DNA of 64,000 nt from NCBI GenBank assembly GCA_902790625.1, contig CADASP010000003.1:62001-126000 (forward strand). The letters run 5' to 3'. This DNA comes from an uncultured Prevotellaceae bacterium (GTDB lineage: Bacteria > Bacteroidota > Bacteroidia > Bacteroidales > Bacteroidaceae). How positions within the stretch are numbered: the first letter of the stretch is position 1; the number at the start of each line of letters is the position of its first letter. Under the pieces are notes generated by a model. That model had not been told where the DNA came from, did no database searches, and saw only the letters and a list, made by a program, of their open reading frames with translations. The translations under genes and the position numbers were made by a program. Of this stretch, positions 25,506 through 35,498 are shown piece after piece.

Positions 25506-26969
25506 ATGACTGACGACAAGACAAAGGGCACTCTCCAGCGCCCTGCTCCCCATCCCCTTATTGCCACCATCCCGCTGGTGGTGCTCATCGGTCTGTTGGC
25601 CGTGGTGATTACCCTGTTTGGCAGCGACTCGCTGAGCGGAGGCAGCCAGGTGGCACTGTTGATGGGCCTGGCGGTGTGCGTGTTCATCTCGATGGTGTTT
25701 TACCGGGTGCCGTGGAAAGCTTTCGAGCAGCAGATGATGAAGACCATTGGGGGCATCTCAATCACGGTGCTGATATTGTTGGCGGTGGGCATGCTGGCGG
25801 GTTCGTGGATGGTGAGCGGCATAGTGCCCACGCTCATCTACTACGGGGTGCAGTTGTTGTCGCCGCAGTTCTTCTTGGTCTGTGCGTGTGTCATCTGTGC
25901 GCTGGTGTCGTTGCTCTCGGGCAGCTCATGGACCACCATTGCCACCATCGGCGTGGCGCTGCTGGGCATCAGTCATGCGCTGGGCATCAACGAGGCTTGG
26001 GCGGCGGGAGCGATCATCTCGGGGGCTTACTTCGGGGATAAGATGTCGCCGCTGAGCGATACCACCATCTTGGCATCGTCGACGACGGGAGTTGACTTGT
26101 TTACGCATATCCGCTATATGATGCTGACCACGACGCCGGCCTTCGTGCTGACACTGATTATCTTCGGCGTTGCTGGTATGGGGCAGGGCGGCGATGACAT
26201 TGCTCAGCATATCGTGCGCTATACGGAGGGGCTCGACGCAAAGTTCAACATCACACTATGGACGCTCGTGGTGCCCGTGCTCACGGCGGTGCTTATAGCG
26301 CGGCGTGTGCCTTCGCTCATCGTGCTGTTTCTCTCGGCGCTGATGGCTGGTGTGGTGGCGCTGATTTTCCAACCTCACATCCTGACCGAGATAGCGGGCG
26401 ACGCATCGCTGAGTCAGGTGGGGGCATGGGCTAAGGGACTGGCCGTGACCTACTATGGCGCTACGGCGGTGGAAACAGGCTATGCTGAGCTGAACGAGCT
26501 GGTGGCGACGGGGGGAATGGCGGGCATGCTCAACACCATCTGGCTCATCATCTGCGCCATGTGCTTCGGTGCCGCGATGGTGGCCAGCGGAATGATTGAG
26601 AGCATCACGCGTGTGGTCATCAGCTGGGTGAGGAGCAGGCTGGGACTGGTGGCATCGACGGCGAGCACGGGATTGTTCTTGAATATCACCACGGGCGACC
26701 AGTTCATCAGCATCGTGCTGACGGCCAACATGTTTCAGAATGTCTATGAGAAGCAGGGCTACGAGCCGCGGCTGCTGAGCCGCACCTGCGAGGACTCCGC
26801 CACCGTCACCAGCGTCCTTGTGCCTTGGAACACGTGCGGCATGACGCAGAGCACCGTCCTTGGCGTGCCTACCATCACCTATCTGCCTTACTGCTTCTTC
26901 AACATCCTCAGCCCCCTGATGACGCTCCTCGTGGCTGCCATCGGCTGGAAGATTAGGCGAAAAGAGTAG
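25506..26969 (+). CDS. nhaC: Na+/H+ antiporter, NhaC family
   Basis: 487 residues with about 11-12 membrane segments. It would exchange cytoplasmic sodium for protons; some family members instead exchange malate for lactate. Conserved family stretches include SGSSWTTIATIGVALLGI, AAGAIISGAYFGDKMSPLSDTT and LFLNITTGDQFISIVL, followed by LSRTCEDSATVTSVLVPWNTCG. These contain the charged intramembrane residues of the NhaC family. The gene stands alone; a C-rich imperfect hairpin follows at about 26975-27008. Substrate specificity cannot be told by eye. Confidence 0.93.
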   Translation: MTDDKTKGTLQRPAPHPLIATIPLVVLIGLLAVVITLFGSDSLSGGSQVALLMGLAVCVFISMVFYRVPWKAFEQQMMKTIGGISITVLILLAVGMLAGSWMVSGIVPTLIYYGVQLLSPQFFLVCACVICALVSLLSGSSWTTIATIGVALLGISHALGINEAWAAGAIISGAYFGDKMSPLSDTTILASSTTGVDLFTHIRYMMLTTTPAFVLTLIIFGVAGMGQGGDDIAQHIVRYTEGLDAKFNITLWTLVVPVLTAVLIARRVPSLIVLFLSALMAGVVALIFQPHILTEIAGDASLSQVGAWAKGLAVTYYGATAVETGYAELNELVATGGMAGMLNTIWLIICAMCFGAAMVASGMIESITRVVISWVRSRLGLVASTASTGLFLNITTGDQFISIVLTANMFQNVYEKQGYEPRLLSRTCEDSATVTSVLVPWNTCGMTQSTVLGVPTITYLPYCFFNILSPLMTLLVAAIGWKIRRKE

Positions 26970-27051
26970 CTTCAGCCCCTCTCCCGTAAGGGGTGAATTC
27001 AAGAGGGAAAGGGTCGTGCGTTGTTTTGGTGATAAGTAGAACACGCCATCA

Positions 27052-29967
27052 TTATTTCGCCTTTTCTTTATACAACTTAAACAACTCGGCTACGCATTGG
27101 CTTTCGGTGAAGGAACTCTTGACGGGGAAACCATAAGCTTGCATCACGGCGCGGTCGTTCTCCTGATGGGCTTTGCGAAGTTCTATGGGCATGAACACAG
27201 GGTCATAAAGGTCGGCCAGACAGATGTCATTGAATTTCTCGCGAACTGTTAGGATGTTTTGAGCCGTTTGCTCAATTCTCGACTTTTGCTCTTCTGTTGG
27301 CTGCGGCCATGGGAAATTATTATATACAACACTATTAGAATAACGATATCGCGTTTCCAGTCGTCCACATACACTTCTCATCCACGCCATGTGTACATTT
27401 GATTGCATTACGCCAAAATCATATAGTGTGGCATCAGGAACAACATAAACCTGATTGGATGCAATGATTTCTGGGCTGAGATACATCATAGGAATGTATC
27501 TTCGCTTCTCAGAGCATACCGTCGGTACTGCAAGATATTTAGTCTTTGGCTGACGTATCTCGGCAAAGAGAGTTGGAGTGTCAGCTAATGCTATCGTGTT
27601 TTTGCGACTACTGGCGGCGCGCCATTGCTGTACACGTTCCACTTTATTTCGTATTATTTCGTTTTTAAAATAGAGTGACAGAGGCACATCTTTCAACCAA
27701 ACGCACCATCTGGGTATAGCGTGCAGCATTTCTTGGGCTCCAATGAATGGGCGAAGAAACTGACCAATCGTTGGGTCTCTCCTGGTAAGTTCGTCATATT
27801 CCGCTTTACTGATGGTAAAATTACCATCATCAAGTGCAAAGCTTCCATAATTCATTGGCGAGACATCATACAACGGAGTGCTGCGTTTAGCGATAAACAC
27901 ATCTGGGGCTTCTGATAGGTAAGCATTTATGTGGTCAACCTTCTTCTGCTGGTCATTGTCAAATATTATTTTATCGTGCAAACTCGAGAAAGAAAAACCA
28001 ACGATAACACAATGTACATGGGCTTTAAGAGATGCTTCACTGTCCCATCGGAATGTGCGATAGGCAAAGTTGATTTGCACGCCATCTTTGAAAAGCGGCT
28101 CCCAAAGCGATGAAACTTGCTCACCTTGACAGATACTATTTGTAGAAACAAAAGCAGTATGCGTATTTTTGCTGTTACGCATAACATTTGTGGCTCGTTT
28201 GTACCAGCAGGATACATAGTCCAAATTACCGACGTTTTTCCATTTTGCCCCAAATACGTGAATCATATCTTCTTTCTGTGCCTGCGACATCTGGCGTGCT
28301 CCCACAAACGGCGGGTTGCCAATAATATAGTCATAATGAACGCCGATTCTTGTGGATGGCTTTGGGCCTCTTTCAAGACCTGTTGTTACCAGATTCACTT
28401 CATCGTATTCAACAATTGGTTCACTGGCTCTCAATGGTTCTTCTTCAAATGTAACGTAAGTGTTCTTAGCGTGGATAATAGGAATGTCCGATGGTAATTC
28501 TATCACGTCCCAGTCCATCCTTAGCGCATTCCCCTCGCGGATATTGCTGTATGACTTCAGCGGCAGGAAGTCGATGTCACGGCGGATAATCTTCTCCGTC
28601 TCTCGCAGCATCTGAGCCTCGGAAATCCAAAGGGCAGTGGTGGCAACCGTTACGGCAAAGTCGTTAATCTCAATGCCATAGAACTGCTGAATGCTTACTT
28701 TGATGGGATTTACTTCTTCAAAGCCAAGGAATGCTTGGCCATGATAGCGTTCACGGATTGCCTCATTTTCTAATCGGCGCAAAGAAAGGTATGTCTCGGT
28801 GAGGAAATTGCCAGAGCCACAAGCAGGGTCAAGGAATGTGAGTGAGGCCAACCGATCTTGATAGACATCGAGTTTCTTTTGTCGCTGACGTTCTACCTTT
28901 TCCTCTAATATCTCGTCAAGTTCACGGCGAAGATCATTCAAGAAGAGTGGGTCAATGACCTTGTGAATGTTTTCGATTGACGTGTAGTGCATACCACCGC
29001 TACGGCGCGTCTCAGGGTTCAGTGTGCTTTCGAAGACAGCACCGAAGATGGTAGGCGATATTTCCGACCAATCGAAGTCAAGGCTGGCATTTTGAAGAAG
29101 TGCTGTTTTTAGTTCTTCGGTAAACTGAGGAATTTCTATTTCTTCTTCAAACAATCCTCCATTGGTATAGGGAAAGGCTTTCAAATCGCCTTTCAAATAC
29201 TTGCTGCGTTTCTTAACAGGCGTATTCAGCACCTCAAAAAGGTCACGAAGGGCACGGCGCATGTCCTCGGCTTCATAGCGGACAAGAAAGTCGTGGAATT
29301 GGTCGTGCGTGAAGATCCCTGCATCCTCCGCATAAAGACAGAACACAATGCGGACGCAAAGGATGTTAAGCCAGCGGAGTGCTTCGGGTGAGTTGTCGTC
29401 GTATTGCTTTAGCAGTGCCTCGTAAATCTTTCCAACTATCTCGCCAGCCTTCATCGAAACCTGCATTTCCTTGCTCAGATGTTCGTTCTTGGCATCAACA
29501 AGGAACATGAGGCGGTAATACTCTTTCCCCAAGTTCTCCAAAAGAATCTGCTCAGGCTCACCATTGGGTCGTTCCATGTCATAAACCAGGAACTCGGAAA
29601 AATTGCAGGTGACAATCCATCGTGGATGCTCTGACACCGGCAGACTAACAACATAACGTCGGGCTTGCAGGAAAGGATTCAGCAATGAACCATCGCTTTG
29701 GCGGATGCCAGCCCGCAAGTCCTTGCCTAATGATTTCTGCTCTATCAGAACTTTGGTGGAGCGTATACGACCATCTATGAAGTTGGAGGCATCCACCATG
29801 CGATGGTCTTCGAATGTGATAAACCCATTCGTAGGCGTTTCTATGCCGAAGACATTCGTAAGCAGGTCGATCCAGAAAGGTTGTGATTCGCCCCTTTCAT
29901 ATCCTCTGCCTCTCCAACGTTCTGCAAATTCAGCAGCCGACAACGCTATTTGCTTCTCACTCTTCAT
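27052..29967 (-). CDS. MmeI-like (type IIL) single-chain restriction-modification enzyme
   Basis: 971 residues from MKSEKQIALSAAEFAERWRG. The N-terminal nuclease has Asp65 and the EQK motif (Glu76, Lys78), a D-X10-ExK site. A helical linker leads to the amino-methyltransferase: motif I FLDPACGSGNFLTE near 378 and motif IV IIGNPPFVGA near 551. The rest is a target-recognition domain and C-terminal helices (NNFPWPQPTEEQ). Known MmeI-type proteins cut and methylate with one chain, setting specificity by the recognition domain. Activity here is inferred from intact motifs. The longer upstream frame is rejected because the -7 box (29987-29994) would lie inside it. No separate R, M or S gene is adjacent. 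Confidence 0.9.
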   Translation of the reverse strand: MKSEKQIALSAAEFAERWRGRGYERGESQPFWIDLLTNVFGIETPTNGFITFEDHRMVDASNFIDGRIRSTKVLIEQKSLGKDLRAGIRQSDGSLLNPFLQARRYVVSLPVSEHPRWIVTCNFSEFLVYDMERPNGEPEQILLENLGKEYYRLMFLVDAKNEHLSKEMQVSMKAGEIVGKIYEALLKQYDDNSPEALRWLNILCVRIVFCLYAEDAGIFTHDQFHDFLVRYEAEDMRRALRDLFEVLNTPVKKRSKYLKGDLKAFPYTNGGLFEEEIEIPQFTEELKTALLQNASLDFDWSEISPTIFGAVFESTLNPETRRSGGMHYTSIENIHKVIDPLFLNDLRRELDEILEEKVERQRQKKLDVYQDRLASLTFLDPACGSGNFLTETYLSLRRLENEAIRERYHGQAFLGFEEVNPIKVSIQQFYGIEINDFAVTVATTALWISEAQMLRETEKIIRRDIDFLPLKSYSNIREGNALRMDWDVIELPSDIPIIHAKNTYVTFEEEPLRASEPIVEYDEVNLVTTGLERGPKPSTRIGVHYDYIIGNPPFVGARQMSQAQKEDMIHVFGAKWKNVGNLDYVSCWYKRATNVMRNSKNTHTAFVSTNSICQGEQVSSLWEPLFKDGVQINFAYRTFRWDSEASLKAHVHCVIVGFSFSSLHDKIIFDNDQQKKVDHINAYLSEAPDVFIAKRSTPLYDVSPMNYGSFALDDGNFTISKAEYDELTRRDPTIGQFLRPFIGAQEMLHAIPRWCVWLKDVPLSLYFKNEIIRNKVERVQQWRAASSRKNTIALADTPTLFAEIRQPKTKYLAVPTVCSEKRRYIPMMYLSPEIIASNQVYVVPDATLYDFGVMQSNVHMAWMRSVCGRLETRYRYSNSVVYNNFPWPQPTEEQKSRIEQTAQNILTVREKFNDICLADLYDPVFMPIELRKAHQENDRAVMQAYGFPVKSSFTESQCVAELFKLYKEKAK

Positions 29968-29986
29968 CTCTAACAAAATCTGTTTG

Positions 29987-29994
29987 CAAAGATA
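29987..29994 (-). promoter_or_regulatory. -7 box for the restriction-modification gene
   Basis: TATCTTTG on the minus strand, 20 bases before ATG 29967. This gives a very short leader and decides the start codon. Confidence 0.65.
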
Positions 29995-30003
29995 AAAAGA
30001 AAA

Positions 30004-30026
30004 GCCGAAAGCGCAAAACTTTCGGC
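30004..30026 (-). terminator. Terminator after the TRL lipoprotein / nuo unit
   Basis: GCCGAAAG/CTTTCGGC stem with a seven-base loop, followed on the minus strand by TTTTCTTTTT. It lies 10 bases upstream of the next gene's -7 box. Confidence 0.8.
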
Positions 30027-30120
30027 CTTCTTTTTCAAAGATTTGTACGTGCCGAGTTGGCAGCACTACAAACCTGCGGTCTGTGACGCAGAGCGTTTTG
30101 GTCGTTATGAAAGCAGGTGT

Positions 30121-30420
30121 CTATTCTCCGTAAACACGTGTGATGTGCTTGATGAAGAGACCAAAGAGTACCGACTTGTCGATGTACTCCACCTGAGTCA
30201 CCTTCTTGATACCACCATTTTCGGCAGCCTGCTTGATGTTGTTCTGCTCGCCCTTCGACGACCAGAGGCCGAGGATGTATGTGGACTCGGCTTCACCTAC
30301 TTTTTGACCGATGGGAGCCTTCTCGGAAAGAGCGGCACCACTGTTGATAGTTGCACAGCTGTTCAATGTGAACACTGCAATGGCAGCAGAAGCAGCAAGC
30401 GTCATTACTTTCTTTTTCAT
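30121..30420 (-). CDS. TRL-like lipoprotein
   Basis: 99 residues. A lipoprotein signal peptide ends LNSC (Cys at residue 22). The mature part matches the TRL-like family: GLWSSKGEQNNIKQAAENGGIKKVTQVEYIDKSVLFGLF and a final TRVYGE. Family function is unknown; it is anchored in the cell envelope. No promoter was seen in the 50-base gap after nuoN, so it is probably read from the nuo operon and ends at the 30004-30026 terminator. Confidence 0.85.
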   Translation of the reverse strand: MKKKVMTLAASAAIAVFTLNSCATINSGAALSEKAPIGQKVGEAESTYILGLWSSKGEQNNIKQAAENGGIKKVTQVEYIDKSVLFGLFIKHITRVYGE

Positions 30421-30470
30421 ACTGACAGTTTTTTATTGTTATTGTATTATTACGTTTTTCAGAAAAAGGC

Positions 30471-31916
30471 CTACATTCCTGCGGCATTGGCTATCCACTG
30501 GTAGATGCAGGAGCAGACACCGAAGAGGATGATGCCCACGGTGCAGATGGCCAGCGAGGTGTTGATGGCACCTCCGTGGCGGAAGGTAGGCAGCGGGTTG
30601 GCCTCCTGCTTGATGTACATGGCCTTCACGATGAGCAGGTAGTAGTAGAGCGACACCACCGTGTTCACCAGAGCCACGAACACCACGAAGTAGGGCCAGA
30701 AGGGGGCACCCGTCTCGTGACCACTGACGCCAGCCATGAAGACGAAGAACTTCGAGAACATACCTGCGAACGGGGGAATACCTGCCAGCGAGAAGAGGGC
30801 GATGGTCATGATGAACGCCAGCTTCGGGTTGGTCTGGTAGAGTCCGTTGTAGGCGCTCATCTGCGTGCCTGCTCCTGCGCGGTGCTCCACGGCGCTGATG
30901 ACGGAGAAGACCGACATGTTGGCCACCACATAGACCAGGACGTAGAACGTCAGGGCGGTCTGCGAGGCGGCAGGGTCGGCACCGATGACGGCCAGCATGA
31001 TGTAGCCAGCCTGCGAGATGCTGGAGAAGGCCATGAAGCGCTTCAGCTCCGTCTGGCGGATAGCCATCAGGTTACCAATGGTGATGGTGAGCATGATGAC
31101 CACCCAGAGCATAGGCTGCCAATAGGCGACCATCGAGCCAAACACCTTCACCAGGATGATGGCCAGCGTCAGCGTGGCGGCTCCCTTAGAGACGACGCTC
31201 AGGTAACCGGTGACGGGCGTCGGGGCTCCCTGATAGGTGTCGGCAGTCCAGAAGTGGAAGGGCACCAGCGAAATCTTGAAGCCCAGACCGCTGAAGAAGA
31301 ACACCATGCCGATGATGGCAAGGGGACTGGCGCTGATGGTTTGGGCCACATCGTCGAAGTAGAGACCTCCTGTGGCGGCATAGATGAACGAGATGCCAAA
31401 GAGCATCACGCCGCTGCTGAACGTGGCCATGAGCACGTACTTGGCGGCAGACTCGGCACTCTCCTTCTTCTTCTTGTCGAAGGCCACCAGGCATGCCATG
31501 GGCACGGAGGCCATCTCCAGTCCGAGGAAGAACATGAGGAACGAGCCGCTGCTGAGCATCATGTACATGCCAAGCAGGGTGGAGAGGATGAGCATGTAAT
31601 ACTCGCCCTCGTAGCGATTGTTGGTCTTGAGCCATGCCTGCGACATGATGAGGACGATGACCGTTCCTGCGGTGAGGATGACCTTCATCACGTTGGCAAT
31701 CTGAGAGGTGACATAGATGCCGCCGAAGGCTTCGGTAGGTTCGCCCATCAGGGCTATACGCACGGGCAGGACAGCTGTCAAAGCCACGGTGACGGCAAAC
31801 AGCACGTCGTGCTTCTTCGCACTCTTGTGCATGATGAAGTCTACCACGAATACGACTATCAGAATCAGTACGAGGTAGAACTCAGGAATCATATTGAGAA
31901 ATTGGCTGTAATTCAT
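30471..31916 (-). CDS. nuoN: NADH-quinone oxidoreductase subunit N
   Basis: 481 residues, about 13-14 membrane helices. It is one of three antiporter-like proton-pumping subunits of complex I. The family core is visible: SGVMLFGISFIYAATGG, a KISLVPFHFWTADTYQGAPTP segment with the key lysine and histidines, and KRFMAFSSISQAGYIMLA. Last subunit of the operon, 18 bases after nuoM. Confidence 0.96.
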   Translation of the reverse strand: MNYSQFLNMIPEFYLVLILIVVFVVDFIMHKSAKKHDVLFAVTVALTAVLPVRIALMGEPTEAFGGIYVTSQIANVMKVILTAGTVIVLIMSQAWLKTNNRYEGEYYMLILSTLLGMYMMLSSGSFLMFFLGLEMASVPMACLVAFDKKKKESAESAAKYVLMATFSSGVMLFGISFIYAATGGLYFDDVAQTISASPLAIIGMVFFFSGLGFKISLVPFHFWTADTYQGAPTPVTGYLSVVSKGAATLTLAIILVKVFGSMVAYWQPMLWVVIMLTITIGNLMAIRQTELKRFMAFSSISQAGYIMLAVIGADPAASQTALTFYVLVYVVANMSVFSVISAVEHRAGAGTQMSAYNGLYQTNPKLAFIMTIALFSLAGIPPFAGMFSKFFVFMAGVSGHETGAPFWPYFVVFVALVNTVVSLYYYLLIVKAMYIKQEANPLPTFRHGGAINTSLAICTVGIILFGVCSCIYQWIANAAGM

Positions 31917-31934
31917 ATCTTAGTCCTCCTTTCT

Positions 31935-33458
31935 TTACATGACACCAATAGATTGCAAAATACTTCCGGCCGACGGCGAGATGACATTGCTCACCCAGAA
32001 GGGGAATGTGCCAAGGCCTGCCACACAGAAGATGAGGCAGATGACGGCGACGCGCTCGTCCCATGTGGCATCGGTCAGCTCCAGGTAGTGCTTGTTCTCC
32101 ACCTCGCCATAGAGGATTTTGCCCACCACACGCAGGATGTAGACGGCGGTGATGACGATAGAGGCACAGGCGATGATGGTGGCCACCATGCGGAACGAGG
32201 TGTTCGGGTCGCCAGCCACGGGGTCGGCACCGAAGGCTCCCACGAAGATGGTCATCTCGGCAATGAAGCCCGAGAAGCCCGGCAGACCGAGGTTGGCCAG
32301 ACCGGCAATGACATAGCCCACGGCCAGGAACGGCATAATCTTCATCAGGCCAGCCAGCTCGCGGATGTCGCGGGTGTGGGTGCGTCCGTAAATCATACCG
32401 ATGAGGGCGAAGAAGAGGGCCGTCATCAATCCGTGCGACAGCATCTGCAGAATGGCACCTGTGGCGGCCGTCTGGTTCATCATCAGGATGGCGAAGAGCA
32501 CCAGGCCGCAGTGGCTCACCGACGAGTAGGCGTTGATATACTTCAGGTCGGTCTGCACGCAAGCGGAGAAGGCACCGTAGACCACGCTGATGGTGGTGAG
32601 GATGATGAAAATCCACGACAGCTGCTGGGCGGCATCGGGCAGCAGATACATGGCCACGCGGAAGCAGCCATAGCCTCCAAGCTTCATCAGCACACCGGCA
32701 TGGAGCATCGACACGGCGGTAGGCGCGGAGGCGTGACCGTCGGGGCTCCATGTGTGGAACGGGAACAGGGCACCCAGCACACCGAAACCGATGAAGATGA
32801 AGGGGAAGAAGGCGTTCTGTATGCCCACGGGGATGGCGTGCGACGTGGCGGCAATCTCGTTGACGTTCATGGTGAACGTGCCACTGTAGACACCATTGAA
32901 GTAGTAGATGCCCAGGATGCCGAGGATGAGCAGGGCCGAGCCGCCCATCAGCATCAGCGTGAGCTTCATGGCCGAGTACTCCTTATGGCCTGAGCCCCAC
33001 ACGCCGATGAGCAGATACATGGGGATGAGGGCCACCTCGTAGAACATGAACATGGTGAACATGTCGGTGCAGATGAAGAAGCCGAACACACCCGTCGACA
33101 GCAGGGTGAACCAGAGGAAGTACTCCTTGGTGAGGGGCTTCAGCTTCCACGAGGCGAAGGTGCCGGTGAAGACGATGATGCTCGACAGCAGCAGCATAAC
33201 CACGCTGATGCCGTCGACGCCCACGGCATACTTGATGTTGAGCGGTTTGAACCAGTCGATGCTGGCCGTGAGCAGCATCTCGTCGGTGTTGCCGCCAGAG
33301 CGCTGCTGGATGAACCAGATGGTGAGCCACACGCTGAGTGCCAACAGGCACGATGCTCCAGCTACCATCACACCACGCACCTGATTGAGATTCTTGGCAA
33401 GCCACAATCCCAAAAGCATCAGAGCGGGAATCAAAACGAATAATGATAATATATTCAT
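31935..33458 (-). CDS. nuoM: NADH-quinone oxidoreductase subunit M
   Basis: 507 residues. The antiporter-like membrane subunit shows the motifs FMFYEVALIPMYLLIG (essential Glu), FPFHTWSPDGHASAPTAVS and KYINAYSSVSHCGLVLF. The start lies 15 bases after a 9-nt-period repeat (33473-33507) that fills most of the gap from nuoL. Confidence 0.96.
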   Translation of the reverse strand: MNILSLFVLIPALMLLGLWLAKNLNQVRGVMVAGASCLLALSVWLTIWFIQQRSGGNTDEMLLTASIDWFKPLNIKYAVGVDGISVVMLLLSSIIVFTGTFASWKLKPLTKEYFLWFTLLSTGVFGFFICTDMFTMFMFYEVALIPMYLLIGVWGSGHKEYSAMKLTLMLMGGSALLILGILGIYYFNGVYSGTFTMNVNEIAATSHAIPVGIQNAFFPFIFIGFGVLGALFPFHTWSPDGHASAPTAVSMLHAGVLMKLGGYGCFRVAMYLLPDAAQQLSWIFIILTTISVVYGAFSACVQTDLKYINAYSSVSHCGLVLFAILMMNQTAATGAILQMLSHGLMTALFFALIGMIYGRTHTRDIRELAGLMKIMPFLAVGYVIAGLANLGLPGFSGFIAEMTIFVGAFGADPVAGDPNTSFRMVATIIACASIVITAVYILRVVGKILYGEVENKHYLELTDATWDERVAVICLIFCVAGLGTFPFWVSNVISPSAGSILQSIGVM

Positions 33459-33472
33459 GAGTATATTCCTTT

Positions 33473-33507
33473 CTTATAGTTGCTATAGGCGCTATAGATA
33501 CTATAGG
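33473..33507 (-). repeat. 9-nt-period repeat between nuoL and nuoM
   Basis: Read on the plus strand the units are TGCTATAGG, CGCTATAGA, TACTATAGG, spaced every nine bases, and the pattern continues as GCTAATAGG into the nuoL stop region. It sits directly before the nuoM start. Matching 9-nt arrays precede nuoI and nuoCD. Confidence 0.65.
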
Positions 33508-35492
33508 GCTAATAGGATTAATGTTAATGCCACGGCTCCCGTGATGAACCAGACGGCATAGCTGCGCACGTCGCCGCTCTGCCAGCTGCGAATGCTCTCG
33601 CCGCTCTCGTTGGCTCCCCAGGCCATGAAGTTGAACGTGCCGTCGACGATGTGGCGGTCGAACCAAGCAATGGGCGTGGAGATGCAACGGAAGATGATGC
33701 GGTGGGTGACATACTGCCAAATCTCGTCCTGATAGAAACGCTTGTAGGCAGCGCGGTGCAGCTTCGGGAACGTCTTGTAGAGGCGGTCGGCGATAGGCTG
33801 CGTCTCTCCTTTATATATATAGGTGGCGAGGGCAATGCTGCACAGGGCCACGATGGTGGAGACGGCGGCAACGGTGGTGTCGAAATGGATGGTGTAGTCG
33901 TGACCGTCGGCAGTGACGAAGCTGCCAAACGAACCGTGCCAGCCAAGGAAGCCGGCCAGCGTGGTGTAGATACCCACGCCCACGGTAATCACCGAGAGTA
34001 CAATCAGGGGGATGGTCATCGTGGCAGGAGCCTCGTGCGGCGTGTGATGTGCGTGGGCCTCCTTGTTCTCAGTTCCCCAGAAGATGCCGTAGTACAGGCG
34101 GAACATGTAGAAGGCGGTCATGGCGGCGATGCCCGTCATAATCCATCCCACCATGGGGCTGTAGTTCATGCAAGCCGAGATAATCTCATCCTTCGAGCTG
34201 AAGCCCGAGAAGAAAGGAATACCGGCGATGGCCAAGCAGCTGATGAGGAATGTGATGTGCGTGATGGGCATATACTTGCGCAACCCGCCCATCAGGGCCA
34301 TCTCGTTCGAGTGCACGGCATGGATGATGCAGCCGGCGCCCAGGAAAAGGCAAGCCTTGAACATGGCGTGGGTGAACAGGTGGAACATACCAGCCAGGTA
34401 GCCCACGCTGCCCGGATGCTCGTGGCCGGTGACAGCCTCGGTGCAGACGCCGAGAGCCACCATCATGAAGGCAATCTGCGAGATGGTTGAGAAGGCCAGC
34501 ACACGCTTGATGTCGCTTTGGGCACAGGCCACGGCAGCGGCATAGAAAGCGGTGATAACGCCCACCCACACGATGATGCTCATGGCTTGCGGAGCATACT
34601 GAATCCACAAGGGGAACATGCGGGCAATCTGGAACACACCAGCCACCACCATCGTAGCAGCATGGATGAGGGCCGACACGGGCGTGGGGCCTTCCATGGC
34701 GTCGGGTAGCCAGATGTGCAGGGGGAACATGGCACTCTTACCGGCACCACCAATGAACATCAGCACGAGGGCGGTGGGCAGGATGAAGCCGCCAGCAGCC
34801 AAGGCCTTGTCGATGTTGCCAGGGATGAACGGCGTGGTGCCTTCGCCCATCAGGATGTCGGTGCCTTGTCCGGCAAACGAGAAGCTGAACGAATCGGTGA
34901 AATAACCGAAGGTCAGGATGCCGATGAGGAAGAACATATCGGCGAAGCGCGTCACGATGAATGCCTTCTTCGAGGCGGCGATGGCGGGCTTCAGCGGATA
35001 GTAGAAGCCGATGAGCAGGTAGCTGCTCACGCCCACCAGCTCCCAGAACATATACATCTGGAAGATGTTCGTGGCGAGCACCAGTCCGAGCATCGACATG
35101 GTGAAGAGCGATAGGAAGGCGTAGTAGCGCTGGAATCCCTTCTCGCCGTGCATGTAGCCGAAAGAGTAGATGTGCACCATGAACGACACCGTGGAGATGA
35201 CGATGAGCATCATCACCGAGATGGGGTCGAGCAGGATGCCCATGTCGAAGTGGAGGTTGCCCAAGGGCAGCCACGTGAAGTTGAACGGAACAATCGTCTG
35301 GAAGACACCGTCGACGCGGTCGGCCGTGAAGTACTGGAAGGCCGCCATGTACGACAGCAATGTGACGACTCCGAGCGAGCAGGTGCCAATAAGACCGGCG
35401 GTCTTATGCGACATCTTCATGCCGGCAAGTCCTAACACCAAGAATGAAAGGAGCGGCAGAAGGAGTATAAAAGCTGTATATTCGTATCCCAT
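33501..35492 (-). CDS. nuoL: NADH-quinone oxidoreductase subunit L
   Basis: 663 residues. The largest antiporter-like subunit, with the long C-terminal lateral helix that runs along the membrane arm. Family signatures: FMFWELVGVSSYLLIGFYY, KSAMFPLHIWLPDAMEGPTPVSALIHAATMV and KRVLAFSTISQIAFMMVA. Six bases after nuoK. Confidence 0.97.
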   Translation of the reverse strand: MGYEYTAFILLLPLLSFLVLGLAGMKMSHKTAGLIGTCSLGVVTLLSYMAAFQYFTADRVDGVFQTIVPFNFTWLPLGNLHFDMGILLDPISVMMLIVISTVSFMVHIYSFGYMHGEKGFQRYYAFLSLFTMSMLGLVLATNIFQMYMFWELVGVSSYLLIGFYYPLKPAIAASKKAFIVTRFADMFFLIGILTFGYFTDSFSFSFAGQGTDILMGEGTTPFIPGNIDKALAAGGFILPTALVLMFIGGAGKSAMFPLHIWLPDAMEGPTPVSALIHAATMVVAGVFQIARMFPLWIQYAPQAMSIIVWVGVITAFYAAAVACAQSDIKRVLAFSTISQIAFMMVALGVCTEAVTGHEHPGSVGYLAGMFHLFTHAMFKACLFLGAGCIIHAVHSNEMALMGGLRKYMPITHITFLISCLAIAGIPFFSGFSSKDEIISACMNYSPMVGWIMTGIAAMTAFYMFRLYYGIFWGTENKEAHAHHTPHEAPATMTIPLIVLSVITVGVGIYTTLAGFLGWHGSFGSFVTADGHDYTIHFDTTVAAVSTIVALCSIALATYIYKGETQPIADRLYKTFPKLHRAAYKRFYQDEIWQYVTHRIIFRCISTPIAWFDRHIVDGTFNFMAWGANESGESIRSWQSGDVRSYAVWFITGAVALTLILLAL

Positions 35493-35498
35493 GGTCGT

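Noticed and set aside
29968..30066. Upstream extension of the MmeI-like protein
   Set aside because: It includes the -7 box and the terminator of the previous unit; residues there show no family similarity.
30576..32993. An 805-codon open frame antisense to nuoM and nuoN
   Set aside because: His/Glu/Gly-rich low-information product; the opposite strand encodes clear complex I subunits. The same holds for other long antisense frames at 7694-9307, 18159-19109, 19448-20896, 22500-24710 and 36195-38063, which arise from codon bias in GC-rich genes.
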